DNA from: Leifsonia sp. Root112D2
GTDB taxonomy: Bacteria; Actinomycetota; Actinomycetes; Actinomycetales; Microbacteriaceae
Direction: 5' to 3'
Assembly: GCF_001424905.1 (NCBI RefSeq)
Contig: NZ_LMCU01000001.1
Span: forward strand, 2,845,480-2,909,479
Length of the DNA stretch: 64,000 bases
The notes below the pieces were generated by a model, which saw only the letters and a program-made list of their open reading frames with translations, ran no database searches and was not told the origin of the DNA. The position numbers were made by a program, and so were the translations under genes. Positions 17,436 to 26,902 of the stretch are shown piece after piece (position 1 is the first letter of the stretch; each line of letters begins with the position of its first letter).

Positions 17436-18377
17436 ATGATCGTTTCCTCGCCGTACGCCGCCGCACTCGACCGCATTCCGGTGCGGGAGTTCAGCCACGA
17501 CATCCTGGGCTCTCAGACGCACTACTGGCAGTACGGCGATGCGTCCGCTGCCACGACCATCGTCATGGTGCACGGCTTTCGCGGCGACCACCACGGGCTC
17601 GAGCCGGTCGTCGCGGCTCTCGGCGACGCCCCAGGCACCCCTCGGTTGCGGATGATCTCTCCCGATCTTCCCGGGTTCGGCGCGTCCGAGCCGCTGGTCG
17701 GCATTCGTCACGATATCGAGGGCTACGGGCGCTGGCTGCGCGCATTCGTGGCGAGGCTCGAGATAGGCGGCAGGCTCGTCATCCTCGGGCATTCCTTCGG
17801 CTCGATAGTGGTCTCTGCCGCACTGGCGGAGCAGAGCATTGCGGCCGACGATACGGCGCTGCGGCCCGAGCGCGTTGTGCTGGTGAACCCGATAGCGGCG
17901 CCGGCGCTGCAGGGGCCGCGCGGCATCCTCACCCGCCTTGCCGTGTTCTACTACTGGCTCGGTGCACGGCTGCCCGAACGCCTCGGCTTCGCCGTGCTGC
18001 GCAACAAACTCGTGGTGCGCATCATGAGCGTGGCGATGGCCAAGACGCGCGACAAGGCGCTTCGCCGGTGGATTCACAACCAGCACGACCGCTACTTCAG
18101 TGCGTTCTCGGATCGTGACGTGGTGCTCGAGGCGTTTCAGGCATCCGTCAGCAACGATGTGAGCGAGTTCGCGGCGCGCATCGGGCAGAAGACCCTGCTC
18201 ATTGCCGCCGAGAAAGACGACATCACGCCGGTGGCCGCACAGGAGAAGCTGCTGACGCTGTTCCCGGATGCGACGCTGCACGTGATTGCCGCCGTCGGCC
18301 ATCTGATCCACTACGAGGTTCCTGCCGAGGCTGCCAGGCTCATCGCCGCGTTCCTCGCGGAGGGGGAACCTGCGTGA
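17436..18377 (+). CDS. Alpha/beta hydrolase
   Basis: A 313-residue alpha/beta hydrolase. It has the oxyanion HG motif in MVHGFRGDHHG (about residues 47-57), the nucleophile elbow GHSFGS, a lid region with YYWLGARLPERLG, an acid in LIAAEKDDITP, and the late catalytic His in VGHLIHYEVP. The substrate is not predictable. It overlaps the next gene by 4 bp (GTGA), so the two are translationally coupled: a hydrolase plus glycosyltransferase unit. TAGACT lies 7 nt before the ATG, supporting a leaderless start here. Confidence 0.88.
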   Translation: MIVSSPYAAALDRIPVREFSHDILGSQTHYWQYGDASAATTIVMVHGFRGDHHGLEPVVAALGDAPGTPRLRMISPDLPGFGASEPLVGIRHDIEGYGRWLRAFVARLEIGGRLVILGHSFGSIVVSAALAEQSIAADDTALRPERVVLVNPIAAPALQGPRGILTRLAVFYYWLGARLPERLGFAVLRNKLVVRIMSVAMAKTRDKALRRWIHNQHDRYFSAFSDRDVVLEAFQASVSNDVSEFAARIGQKTLLIAAEKDDITPVAAQEKLLTLFPDATLHVIAAVGHLIHYEVPAEAARLIAAFLAEGEPA

Positions 18378-19468
18378 GAATCGTCTTCGACGCCCGCTAC
18401 ACCCGCATCGGCAGGCACGACGGCATCAGCCGGTACACGGCCGGGCTGCTCACGGAGCTCGGCAGGCTGCATCCGGTCACCATGCTCGTCAGCGATCATC
18501 GGCAGTTGGAGATGCTGCCGGATCTGCCCTGGCAACTCGTCTCGTCGCCCACCAGCGCCCGGGAGCCGCTCGTGGCGCACCAGGTGAACAAGCTACGCCC
18601 CGACGTCGTCTTCACTCCCATGCAGACCATGGGATCGTGGGGCCGCAACTATCGGCTCGTGCTCACGGTGCACGACCTCATCTACTACCGCAATCGCACG
18701 CCACCGCGTGATCTGCCTGCCCCGATCCGACTGCTCTGGCGCCTTTACCACCTCTCCTGGTGGCCGCAACGCATGCTGCTCAACCGGGCGGATGCCGTCG
18801 TGACGGTGTCGCAGACCACCCGCGATCTCATCGCGCGGCACAAGCTCACCCGCCGGCCGGTGCACGTGGTCACCAACGCGGCCGATGCCGTCGCCGCGAT
18901 TCCGGCGGATGCAGAGCCACGCACGGAGCCGGCCCGCCGCAGCCTGGTCTACATGGGCTCGTTCATGCCGTACAAGAACGTGGACACGCTCGTGAGGGCG
19001 GCGGCGCTGCTGCCCGGCTATGAACTGCACCTCATGAGCAGGGCCGGCGAGAAGGAGCAGGCGCGGCTGCAGTCACTGGCTCCGGATGCCCGCCTCGTCT
19101 TTCACGAGGGAGCCAGCGACGAGGAGTACGCGCAGACGCTGCGCGAGGCGACCGCGCTGGTCACGCTCTCGCACGACGAGGGCTTCGGCATCCCACTCGT
19201 GGAGTCGATGAGTCTCGGTACCCCTGTGATCGTCAGCGACATTCCCATCTTCCGCGAGATCGGGGGAGAGGCGGCACTGTACGTCAGGACCGACGACGCC
19301 GAAGCGCTGGCCGCCGCCGTCACGTCCCTCGAAGAACCCGGTGCATGGGCCGCGCGCTCGACCGCCTCGGTGCGCGAGGCGGCGCGCTTCACCTGGGAGG
19401 CATCCGCGCGGCATCTGCTCACGGTGCTCACGGCGACAGCCGCCCGCACGAAGCGCCGCCTGCGCTGA
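18374..19468 (+). CDS. GT4 family glycosyltransferase
   Basis: A 364-residue GT-B glycosyltransferase. The N-terminal domain starts with MRIVFDARYTRIGRHDGISRY, typical of mannosyltransferase-like GT4 enzymes, and includes LVLTVHDLIYYR. The C-terminal domain has YMGSFMPYKNVDTLVRAA and the donor-binding SHDEGFGIPLVESMSLGTPV (E-x7-E type). It probably transfers a hexose to a lipid or polysaccharide acceptor. It is coupled to the upstream hydrolase by a 4 bp overlap; nothing else nearby specifies a polysaccharide. Confidence 0.9.
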   Translation: MRIVFDARYTRIGRHDGISRYTAGLLTELGRLHPVTMLVSDHRQLEMLPDLPWQLVSSPTSAREPLVAHQVNKLRPDVVFTPMQTMGSWGRNYRLVLTVHDLIYYRNRTPPRDLPAPIRLLWRLYHLSWWPQRMLLNRADAVVTVSQTTRDLIARHKLTRRPVHVVTNAADAVAAIPADAEPRTEPARRSLVYMGSFMPYKNVDTLVRAAALLPGYELHLMSRAGEKEQARLQSLAPDARLVFHEGASDEEYAQTLREATALVTLSHDEGFGIPLVESMSLGTPVIVSDIPIFREIGGEAALYVRTDDAEALAAAVTSLEEPGAWAARSTASVREAARFTWEASARHLLTVLTATAARTKRRLR

Positions 19469-19496
19469 GTGGAGCCGGCGCTGAGTGGTGCCGGCG

Positions 19497-20096
19497 CTAC
19501 TGCACCGCCGAGGTGAGCAGGTCGCGATCGTCGGGGGACTGGTTGAAGCGGTCGAGCTGAAGGCGCCCGTCGCGGTAGACGAACTCGTGCACGGAGCCGT
19601 TCGCTATCAACTGGCCCGGCCCGGGCAGGGCGTGATCGGTGACGTGGCGCACGAGCGAGCTGATCACGCCGCCGTGGCTGACGACGATGAGTGAGCGACC
19701 GGGGTTCGCCTGGGCCAGCCGCTCCAGCGCGGGCAGTGCCCGGCTCACGACCTCGGCCCGCGATTCCTGCCCCGGAATCTCGACGCCCTCGGGAAAGCGG
19801 GAGAGGATCTCCTCGCTCGTCAGTCCTTCCGCCTCGCCATACGCGCGCTCGGTGACCCCTGCAATCGGCCCGGGTTCGCCCAGTCCTGTCGCCGCCGCTA
19901 TCACGCGCGCGGTCTCCATGGCCCGGCCGAGCGGACTCGCGTATGCGGCATCCCAGGCTCGCCCGGCAAGCAACGCGCCCGTCGCACGGGCCTGCTCGCG
20001 ACCCGTGTCGTTCAGCGGAATGTCACTGGACCCCTGAATGCGCTTCTGCAGGTTCCAGTCGGTCTGTCCGTGGCGTACGAGGGCGAGCCTGGTCAC
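19497..20096 (-). CDS. Histidine phosphatase family protein (phosphoglycerate-mutase-like)
   Basis: A 199-residue histidine phosphatase. It starts with LALVRHGQTDWNLQKRIQG, giving the RHG catalytic motif, and later has VVSHGGVISSL with the second catalytic His. Length and sequence fit the broad-specificity phosphatases often labelled phosphoglycerate mutase in actinobacteria; glycolytic mutase activity is not implied. The GTG at 20096 is chosen because it starts four residues before the conserved strand; upstream residues in the frame are low-complexity. Confidence 0.88.
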   Translation of the reverse strand: MTRLALVRHGQTDWNLQKRIQGSSDIPLNDTGREQARATGALLAGRAWDAAYASPLGRAMETARVIAAATGLGEPGPIAGVTERAYGEAEGLTSEEILSRFPEGVEIPGQESRAEVVSRALPALERLAQANPGRSLIVVSHGGVISSLVRHVTDHALPGPGQLIANGSVHEFVYRDGRLQLDRFNQSPDDRDLLTSAVQ

Positions 20097-20127
20097 ACGC
20101 GTCCTTCCGTCTGGACGCACACGCACC

Positions 20128-20985
20128 TTATGCGCGGAGTCGCGCGGCGAGCGCACGAAGCGTCGGGGATGTTCCGGCATCCAGCTTAACCGTCGCCCGC
20201 GCATCCGCCCGCGTCGCGCCCCTGTTCACGATGACGATCGGCAGCTTGCGGCGCCGGGCCTGCTCCACCAGCCGGATGCCCGAGTTGACCACGAGCGACG
20301 ATCCGGCGATGAGCATGGCGTCGGATGCGCGCACCAGCGCCGTCGCCTCCCGAAACTTCTGCTGGGGAATGAACTCGCCGAAGAAGACCACATCCGGCTT
20401 CAGCCGTCCGCCGCACACCGTGCACACGGGCAGCACGAAACGCGAGGCGTCCTCGATCTCGGCGTCGCCGTCGGGGGCGATGGTGACGGCATCCGGTCGC
20501 TGCAGCCACGGGTTCGCGCCCTCGATGGTCACAGAAATGTCTTCGCGGGCGTAGACCTGCCCACAGTCGAGGCATTGCACGCGATCCATGGAACCGTGCA
20601 GGTCGACGATGCGCCCCGAGCCGGCACGGGAGTGCAGACCGTCGACATTCTGGGTGGCGATACCCGTGACGAAGCCCTCCCGCTCGAGCTCGGCGAGTAC
20701 GAGGTGACCGGCGTTGGGTTCCGCGGCACGAAAACGCCGCCAGCCGAGGTGGCTGCCGGCCCAGTACCGCTTCTGAAACTCGACATCGCCCAGAAACTGC
20801 TGAATGGTCATGGGCGTGCGCTTCGGCGCGCCCTCGCCGCGGTAGTCCGGAATGCCCGAGTCGGTGCTGACTCCGGCGCCGGTGAGCACGACAACCCGAC
20901 GGGCGCGCAGGGCGTCGGCCGCGGCGTCGAGCTCACGCTCGAGCGCGGCCGTGGCCACATCAATCTCTGGCGCAACCGGTGCCAT
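20128..20985 (-). CDS. Sirtuin, NAD-dependent protein deacetylase
   Basis: A 285-residue Sir2-family protein. NAD-binding motifs are TGAGVSTDSGIPDYRG (residues 35-50) and TQNVDGLH (111-118); the catalytic His is in DLHGSM (His130). A structural zinc site is formed by C-x2-C at residues 138-141 and CTVCGG about 50 residues later. The GSSLVVNSG motif is also present. It removes acyl groups from protein lysines using NAD. It lies 31 bp upstream of the phosphatase start and may be co-transcribed. Confidence 0.93.
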   Translation of the reverse strand: MAPVAPEIDVATAALERELDAAADALRARRVVVLTGAGVSTDSGIPDYRGEGAPKRTPMTIQQFLGDVEFQKRYWAGSHLGWRRFRAAEPNAGHLVLAELEREGFVTGIATQNVDGLHSRAGSGRIVDLHGSMDRVQCLDCGQVYAREDISVTIEGANPWLQRPDAVTIAPDGDAEIEDASRFVLPVCTVCGGRLKPDVVFFGEFIPQQKFREATALVRASDAMLIAGSSLVVNSGIRLVEQARRRKLPIVIVNRGATRADARATVKLDAGTSPTLRALAARLRA

Positions 20986-21095
20986 CTGCCCGCCTTCTCG
21001 CGAATCGTGCGTCGAGGCGCGCGCTGCGCCGTCGTTCCTTGAGTGTAAACACCGCAGTTTTCCGAATTGTTTCCGATTACTGGCAATGTTGAGCC

Positions 21096-21941
21096 GTGCA
21101 GATCATCAGAATCACCTCGCTCGATGACGACACCGTTGCTGACGGCTCCGGCACCGGTCGCGGCATCGCCGATTACTCCCGGCTGACGGATGTCGCGCTG
21201 CGCCGTGTCACCGAGCCGGCTGGCGGGCTCTACATCGCGGAATCCACCAAGGTGATCTCGCGCGCCCTGGCCGCGGGTCACCGGCCACGCTCGGTGCTGC
21301 TGCAGGAGCAGTGGCTCGGCGATGTGGAACGGATGCTCGCCGGGGTGCCGGATACCGCACAGTTGCCGGTCTATGTCGGCGATGCCGCGCTGCTCGAACA
21401 GCTCACCGGCTACAACCTGCACCGCGGCGCACTCGCCGCCATGCATCGCCCGGCGCTGCCGACCGTACCCGAGTTACTGACCGGCGCCCGTCGCGTGGTG
21501 GTGCTGGAGGACATCGTGGATCACACCAATGTGGGAGCCATCTTCCGCGCCGTCGCCGGGCTCGGTGCGGATGCCGTGCTCGTGAGCCCGCGCTGTGCCG
21601 ATCCGCTCTATCGCCGCAGCGTTCGAGTGAGCATGGGCACGGTGCTGCAGGTGCCATGGACCCGCTTGCCCGAATGGTCTGAGGCGAAGCCCATGCTCGC
21701 CGAGGCCGGCTTTCATATCGCGGCCCTGGCGCTGGCAGACGATGCCGTCGATCTCGACGCCTTCGCGGCCCATGCGCCCGAACGTCTGGCCATTGCGTTC
21801 GGTGCCGAGGGCGACGGCCTCAGCCGGCACGCCCTGGCCGCCGCAGACACGATCGTGAGAATTCCCATGCTGCACGGCGTCGATTCGCTCAACGTAGCCT
21901 CGGCGAGCGCGGTGGCACTCTGGGCGCTCCGGGCGCGCTGA
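21096..21941 (+). CDS. TrmH/SpoU family RNA 2'-O-methyltransferase
   Basis: A 281-residue SPOUT methyltransferase of the TrmH/SpoU type. The three signature motifs are EDIVDHTNVGAIFRAVAGLG, FGAEGDGLSRHAL and IPMLHGVDSLNVASASAVAL, which together form the knotted AdoMet site. The N-terminal 90 residues form the substrate-recognition domain of the rRNA methyltransferase subgroup. It methylates a ribose in rRNA or tRNA; the exact site is unknown. The start is a GTG; it is divergent from the sirtuin gene. Confidence 0.92.
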   Translation: MQIIRITSLDDDTVADGSGTGRGIADYSRLTDVALRRVTEPAGGLYIAESTKVISRALAAGHRPRSVLLQEQWLGDVERMLAGVPDTAQLPVYVGDAALLEQLTGYNLHRGALAAMHRPALPTVPELLTGARRVVVLEDIVDHTNVGAIFRAVAGLGADAVLVSPRCADPLYRRSVRVSMGTVLQVPWTRLPEWSEAKPMLAEAGFHIAALALADDAVDLDAFAAHAPERLAIAFGAEGDGLSRHALAAADTIVRIPMLHGVDSLNVASASAVALWALRAR

Positions 21942-21996
21942 CGGCAGGCCGGGGGTGCTCAGCGTTCGCACTGATCCGGCCACCTAGGATGGCGAG

Positions 21997-23241
21997 GTGC
22001 AGGATCTCACCCGGGCGATGAGGCGTCGTCGTCTCTATCGCCGCCGCCGCATCGTGGTCTTCTCGGGCCTCGCGATCTTCCTGCTTCTGGCCGCATACGT
22101 GCTGGGCACGCAGGTGGCGTCGGCACCGACATCCACGCTCTCGCTCGTCAAACAGACGACGCTCACCCAGCCCGCCGCGCAACTGGCCTGGCCGGCGCAG
22201 GGCTCCGCCGCCGTCAGCGCCGTGGGCTATCGGGGCACACTCGCCGTCAACGGCAGCAATGCCAGCGTTCCCATCGCCAGCATCACCAAGACCATCACCG
22301 CGCTCGTGGTGCTCGACGCCAAACCCCTGAAGACCGCGAAGGATGCCGGACCGAAGATCACCTTCACCGATGCCGACGTGAAGATCTTCGACGAGGTGGT
22401 GGCGATGGGCGGATCCTGGGCCACCGTGAAGGCGGGCAGCACCATGACGGAGCGGCAGGCGCTGGAGGCGATGCTGTTGCCCTCGGCCAACAACTACGCC
22501 ATCTCCCTGGCCATCTGGGCGTACGGATCGGTCGACAAATACGTCTCCGCCGCGAATGTGTGGCTCGCCTCGCACAAGCTCACGAGCACCCATGTGGCGG
22601 ATGCGAGCGGCTACAGCGAGAAGAGCGTCAGCAACCCCACGGACCTGGTGGAGATAGCCAAGCTGGTGATGGCGAACCCTGCGCTGCCCTCCATCGTGGC
22701 GACGAAGAAGGCGACCCTGCCCGGTGCGGGCGACGAGACGAACAGGAACTCCCTGCTCGGCACCCTCGGCGTGGACGGCATCAAGACCGGCAACACGAGC
22801 TTTGCCGGTTACTGCCTCATGTTCTCCTCGACGCTCACGCTCTCCACCCACACGGTGCACATCGTCGGCGTGGTGATAGGGCAGCGCTCGGGCAGCGATC
22901 TCTTTGCGGCATCGAAGGCGCTCGTGAAGAGCATCCGCGCAGGATTCCACGAGGTGCAGCTCACCCGGGCGGGGCAGACATTCGGCAGCTACACGACCCG
23001 CTGGGGCACGAAAGTGCCGCTCGTGGCCAGAAAGAACACGTCCATGCTGGTGTGGTCGAACACGCCGGTCGGGGTGAAGCTCAGCGCGCAGCCCGTGCGG
23101 GCGGCAGGTGCCGGCGACGCGGTCGGTGCGGCCGTCTTCTCCATGGGCTCGACGACGGTGAAACAGCCGCTGACGCTCCAGCACGATCTCGCCGGTCCCG
23201 ATATGTGGTGGCGGCTGACGCATCCGAGCGAGCTGGGTTAG
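21997..23241 (+). CDS. D-alanyl-D-alanine carboxypeptidase, S11 family
   Basis: A 414-residue penicillin-binding protein of family S11 (DacA type) with a basic N-terminal tail (RRRRLYRRRR) and one membrane anchor at about residues 19-37. The active-site motifs are SITK (Ser95, Lys98), SAN (163-165) and KTG (263-265), in the usual spacing. It trims the terminal D-Ala of peptidoglycan stem peptides on the outer face of the membrane. The GTG start is supported by TAGGAT at 21985-21990, 6 nt upstream. The gene ends inside the first copy of a tandem repeat. Confidence 0.93.
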   Translation: MQDLTRAMRRRRLYRRRRIVVFSGLAIFLLLAAYVLGTQVASAPTSTLSLVKQTTLTQPAAQLAWPAQGSAAVSAVGYRGTLAVNGSNASVPIASITKTITALVVLDAKPLKTAKDAGPKITFTDADVKIFDEVVAMGGSWATVKAGSTMTERQALEAMLLPSANNYAISLAIWAYGSVDKYVSAANVWLASHKLTSTHVADASGYSEKSVSNPTDLVEIAKLVMANPALPSIVATKKATLPGAGDETNRNSLLGTLGVDGIKTGNTSFAGYCLMFSSTLTLSTHTVHIVGVVIGQRSGSDLFAASKALVKSIRAGFHEVQLTRAGQTFGSYTTRWGTKVPLVARKNTSMLVWSNTPVGVKLSAQPVRAAGAGDAVGAAVFSMGSTTVKQPLTLQHDLAGPDMWWRLTHPSELG

Positions 23242-23307
23242 TCGGACTGGGTTAGTCAGCCTGAGTTAGTCGGCCTGAGTTAGTCGGCCTGAGTTAGTCG
23301 GCCTGGG
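23238..23307. repeat. Five tandem copies of a 14 bp unit spanning two convergent stop codons
   Basis: Five head-to-tail copies of TTAGTCGGCCTGAG-like units at 23238, 23252, 23266, 23280 and 23294. The first unit contains the TAG stop of the carboxypeptidase gene on the plus strand and the last contains the TTA (TAA on the minus strand) stop of the SGNH hydrolase. Every unit therefore carries a potential stop on both strands. Confidence 0.92.
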
Positions 23308-24091
23308 GTTCTTCCGCGCTCATCACGCGGTACGGCCCTGCCTCGGGCCGCTTCGCGCTCACGTGATCGCCGGATGACTGATGCCGAACCCGGCGCAGAA
23401 CCCACGGCACCAGGTATTCCCTGGCCCACGAGATGTCGTTGACACGCGCCTGTCGCCAGTTCGTCACCGGCAACGGCTCGGGCACGAGCGGTTGCAGGTC
23501 GTTCTCGACGTTGAGCGCGTCGAGCACCATGCGCGCCACCGTGTGATGGCCGAGCGAGTTCATGTGCAGCCGATCGGGGGCGAACATGCGCATGTCCTGC
23601 ACCTCGGTGAGCGCCCACTGGTCGGCCACGATGCAGTCGTAGCGCTTGGCGATGCGGCGCAGGTTCTCGTTGTAGATCGCCACCTTGCCCCGAATGCCGC
23701 GGAACACGGGGGAGAAGCCCACGTCGACACCCGTGAAGATCACTATCGTTGCACCCTCGACGCTGAGCCGGGCGATGGCGGTGTCGAAAAGTGCGGCTAT
23801 CGCATCCGGATCGGTGCCGGGGCGGATCACGTCGTTGCCGCCGGCCGAAAGAGTGATGAGGTCGGGGTGCAGCGCGAGGGCAGGCTCGATCTGGTCGTCC
23901 ACGATCTGCCTGATGAGTTTGCCGCGCACGGCGAGGTTCGCGTACGCGAAATCGTCCGTCTGCTCGGCCAGCACCTCGGCCACCCGATCGGCCCAGCCGC
24001 GGTTGCCGCCCGGGCTGCGTGGCTCCGGGTCGCCGATTCCCTCCGTGAACGAGTCGCCGAGCGCAACGTAACGAGTCCAGGGATGCTGCAT
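23294..24091 (-). CDS. SGNH/GDSL family hydrolase
   Basis: A 265-residue SGNH hydrolase. Block I is VALGDSFTEGIGD near the N-terminus with the catalytic Ser, block III is LSAGGNDVIRPG, and block V is DRLHMNSLGHH, carrying the Asp and His. It has no signal peptide, so it acts in the cytoplasm on an ester whose identity is unknown. The ATG at 24091 has GGAG at 8 nt; another ATG two codons upstream (24097) is too close to that site. The C-terminal 50 residues are charged and less conserved. The gene converges on the carboxypeptidase gene. Confidence 0.88.
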   Translation of the reverse strand: MQHPWTRYVALGDSFTEGIGDPEPRSPGGNRGWADRVAEVLAEQTDDFAYANLAVRGKLIRQIVDDQIEPALALHPDLITLSAGGNDVIRPGTDPDAIAALFDTAIARLSVEGATIVIFTGVDVGFSPVFRGIRGKVAIYNENLRRIAKRYDCIVADQWALTEVQDMRMFAPDRLHMNSLGHHTVARMVLDALNVENDLQPLVPEPLPVTNWRQARVNDISWAREYLVPWVLRRVRHQSSGDHVSAKRPEAGPYRVMSAEEPQAD

Positions 24092-24197
24092 GACCATTGC
24101 TCCATTCTGCCCCGTACGGGCCTGCGTGGGCACCGGCGGCACATCCACCGCACCGGCGGCACCCGAGGGTCGGCGGGTGCCGGTACATTGGATGCAC

Positions 24198-26033
24198 GTG
24201 GATACCTCGCCTTCGACCAGTCAGCCCGAGCGGCTCGGCGCACCGGTCGGTACCTTCGCGGCGGAGCATCTTTCCCCGGCCTTCCCGGCCCGGGCACCGT
24301 GGGGAACGGCCAGCAAACTGCGGGCGTGGCAGGCCGAGGCGCTCGACGCGTACTTCGTGCACCAGCCCCGCGACTTTCTCGCCGCCGCCACGCCGGGCGC
24401 GGGAAAGACCACATTCGCGCTGAGGCTCGCGACAGAACTGCTGGCCCGCCGGGTGGTCGAACGCGTCACCGTCGTGGCGCCCACCGAGCACCTCAAACGG
24501 CAGTGGGCGGATGCGGCGGAGCGCGTCGGCATCCACATCGACCCCGGCTTCAAGAACAGCGATCAGCGCTACGGCCGGCACTATCGCGGTATCGCGGTCA
24601 CCTACGCACAGGTCGCCACCCGGGCGAGCCTGCACAAGGAGATCACCGAGTCGTATCGCACCCTCGTCATTCTCGATGAGGTGCACCACGGTGGCGACGC
24701 GCTGAGCTGGGGCGACGGCATCCGCGAGGCGTTCGAGGGCGCCACGCGACGGCTGTCGCTGACGGGAACGCCGTTCCGTTCCGACACCTCGCCGATTCCG
24801 TTCGTGAGCTACCTGCCCGACAAGGAGGGCATCCGCACCTCGCTCACCGACTACAACTACGGATACGGGCGCGCGCTCGAAGACGGCGTCGTGCGCCCGG
24901 TGATGTTCATGGTCTACGCCGGCCATATGCGCTGGCGCACGAGCGCGGGCGACGAGATGGAGGCCCGGCTCGGCGAGGGCAACACCAAAGACATCACCGC
25001 CCAGGCGTGGCGCACGGCGCTGGACCCGAAGGGCGAATGGATTCCGGCGGTGCTGCAGGCCGCCAATCGGCGCCTCAGCGAGGTGCGGCAGTCAATTCCG
25101 GATGCCGGCGGCCTGATCATCGCAACCGACCGTTACGCTGCCCGCGCCTATGCCGCCATTCTGACGCAGCTCACGGGGGAGCGGGTCACCGTGGTGCTCT
25201 CCGACGAGAAGGAGGCGAGCGATCGCATCGAGGCCTTCTCGACCGACGGCTCGCGTTGGATGGTGGCGGTGCGCATGGTGTCCGAGGGTGTGGACGTGCC
25301 GCGGCTGGCTGTCGGTGTCTATGCCACGAGCGCCTCTACGCCACTGTTTTTTGCGCAGGCCATCGGTCGTTTCGTGCGCGCACGGCGCCGCGGCGAGACG
25401 GCATCCATCTTTCTGCCGAACGTGCCTGCACTGATGGCGCTGGCCAACCAGATGGAACTCGAGCGTGACCACGCGCTCGATCGTGTGCGGCACGACGAAG
25501 AGGGGCTGTACAACCCCGAAGACGCCATGATGGCCGAGGCGAACCGTGACGAGAAGGCGTCGGAGCGGCTGCAGTCGGAGTTCGCCTTCGAGGCGCTCGG
25601 TTCGCAGGCCACTTTTGATCGCGTGGTCTTCGACGGCACCGAATTCGGCGGATACGCGGAACCCGGCAGCGACGAGGAACTCGACTTCATCGGCATTCCG
25701 GGCCTGCTCGAGCCGGACCAGGTGCACGAGCTGCTCAAGCAGCGGCACGCCAGGCAGGCTCGCAGAACCGCATCACGACCCAGGGGGAGCGCGACGGATG
25801 GCGGCGCCGGCGACACGGCAGCGCATCCGCCCGCACCGCTGTATCGCACGCTCAAGGAGCAGCGCAGCCTGCTCAACGCCCTCGTGGGCCTCTACGCGAA
25901 GAACACGAGCGAGCCGCACGGGCTGATCCACGCGGAGCTCCGTCGCGTCTGCGGCGGTCCTGCCGTGCCCCAGGCCAGCGTGACGCAGCTTCAGTCGCGC
26001 ATCGATACGCTGCGCAAGCGCCTCGGCCAGTAG
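24198..26033 (+). CDS. DEAD/DEAH-box helicase, type III restriction-like SF2
   Basis: About 611 residues. An SF2 helicase core with Walker A AATPGAGKTTFAL (Lys70), motif II DEVH at residues 160-163, motif III SLTGTPFRSD, and motif VI QAIGRFVRARRRGE. The order and the DEVHH motif place it with the type III restriction/DEAD-box helicases commonly annotated in actinobacteria. The last 100 residues are a separate domain with a coiled-coil-like end (QLQSRIDTLRKRLG). There is no nuclease or methylase beside it. The GTG at 24198 is preferred because TACATT lies 8 nt upstream; an ATG at 24192 is also in frame. Confidence 0.88.
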   Translation: MDTSPSTSQPERLGAPVGTFAAEHLSPAFPARAPWGTASKLRAWQAEALDAYFVHQPRDFLAAATPGAGKTTFALRLATELLARRVVERVTVVAPTEHLKRQWADAAERVGIHIDPGFKNSDQRYGRHYRGIAVTYAQVATRASLHKEITESYRTLVILDEVHHGGDALSWGDGIREAFEGATRRLSLTGTPFRSDTSPIPFVSYLPDKEGIRTSLTDYNYGYGRALEDGVVRPVMFMVYAGHMRWRTSAGDEMEARLGEGNTKDITAQAWRTALDPKGEWIPAVLQAANRRLSEVRQSIPDAGGLIIATDRYAARAYAAILTQLTGERVTVVLSDEKEASDRIEAFSTDGSRWMVAVRMVSEGVDVPRLAVGVYATSASTPLFFAQAIGRFVRARRRGETASIFLPNVPALMALANQMELERDHALDRVRHDEEGLYNPEDAMMAEANRDEKASERLQSEFAFEALGSQATFDRVVFDGTEFGGYAEPGSDEELDFIGIPGLLEPDQVHELLKQRHARQARRTASRPRGSATDGGAGDTAAHPPAPLYRTLKEQRSLLNALVGLYAKNTSEPHGLIHAELRRVCGGPAVPQASVTQLQSRIDTLRKRLGQ

Positions 26034-26107
26034 CGCACTGCGCCAGGGTGCAGCACGGTGCACCCTGCCAATGTGCGCCGTGCGGCCTCACATGCTTCAC
26101 TTGTGCA

Positions 26108-26845
26108 ATGGCAACCGCAGACGACGCTCTACAACCGGGCGCACATCCGGATGAGCCCCACCGGGAGGGGCTGGCGCAGCGCCTCAACTGGCTGCGCGCC
26201 GGCGTGCTCGGGGCCAACGATGGCATCGTCTCCGTTGCCGCGATAGTCGTGGGTGTCGCCGCGGCGACCCCAGAGTTGCCGCCCATTCTCACCGCCGGTG
26301 TCGCGGGGCTTGTCGGCGGCGCCGTCTCCATGGCTCTGGGCGAGTACGTCTCAGTGAGCAGCCAGCGCGACAGTGAACATGCGCTCATCGCCAAGGAGCG
26401 CCGCGAGCTGGCCGAGATGCCCGACGAGGAGCTGGAGGAGCTCGCCGGGCTCTACGAGGCGAAGGGCCTTTCGCCCGAAACCGCACGGCAAGTCGCCGTC
26501 GAACTGACGGCACACGATGCCCTCGGCGCGCACCTCTCGGCCGAGCTCAACATCGACCAGCACGACGTCGTGAGTCCGTGGCATGCGGCACTGGCCTCTG
26601 CCCTCGCATTCGTGCTCGGCGCCATTCTGCCGATGCTCGCGATTCTGTTGCCTCCGGCAGGCTGGCGTTTACCCACCACCTTTGTGGCCGTGCTTATCGC
26701 CTTGGCCATCACCGGCACCATCGCCGCCCGCATCGGCGGCAGTTCGCGACTGCGGGCGACAGTGCGCGTCGTTGTGGGCGGAGCGCTCGCCCTGGCCGCG
26801 ACATTCGGCATCGGCGCACTCCTGGGCGCAACCGGCGTCGTCTGA
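26108..26845 (+). CDS. VIT1/CCC1 family transporter
   Basis: A 245-residue membrane protein of the VIT1/CCC1 family, which moves iron or manganese. The first helix contains the signature LRAGVLGANDGIVSVAAIVVGVA, then SMALGEYVSVSSQRDSE, characteristic of the family, followed by a soluble metal-binding loop rich in Glu (EEELEELAGLYEAKGL) and three more helices. In bacteria these usually export metal from the cytoplasm. The ATG at 26108 is chosen because it gives a short hydrophilic N-terminus before the signature. Confidence 0.92.
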   Translation: MATADDALQPGAHPDEPHREGLAQRLNWLRAGVLGANDGIVSVAAIVVGVAAATPELPPILTAGVAGLVGGAVSMALGEYVSVSSQRDSEHALIAKERRELAEMPDEELEELAGLYEAKGLSPETARQVAVELTAHDALGAHLSAELNIDQHDVVSPWHAALASALAFVLGAILPMLAILLPPAGWRLPTTFVAVLIALAITGTIAARIGGSSRLRATVRVVVGGALALAATFGIGALLGATGVV

Positions 26846-26902
26846 GCGCTGGGGCGTCTGGGCGCTGAGCGGCCTGAGCGCTGAGGATAGCCGCCGCGCG
26901 AA

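Noticed and set aside
23280..24926. A long minus-strand frame over the SGNH and helicase genes
   Set aside because: It overlaps two well-supported genes on each strand and shows only Arg/Pro-rich shadow sequence.
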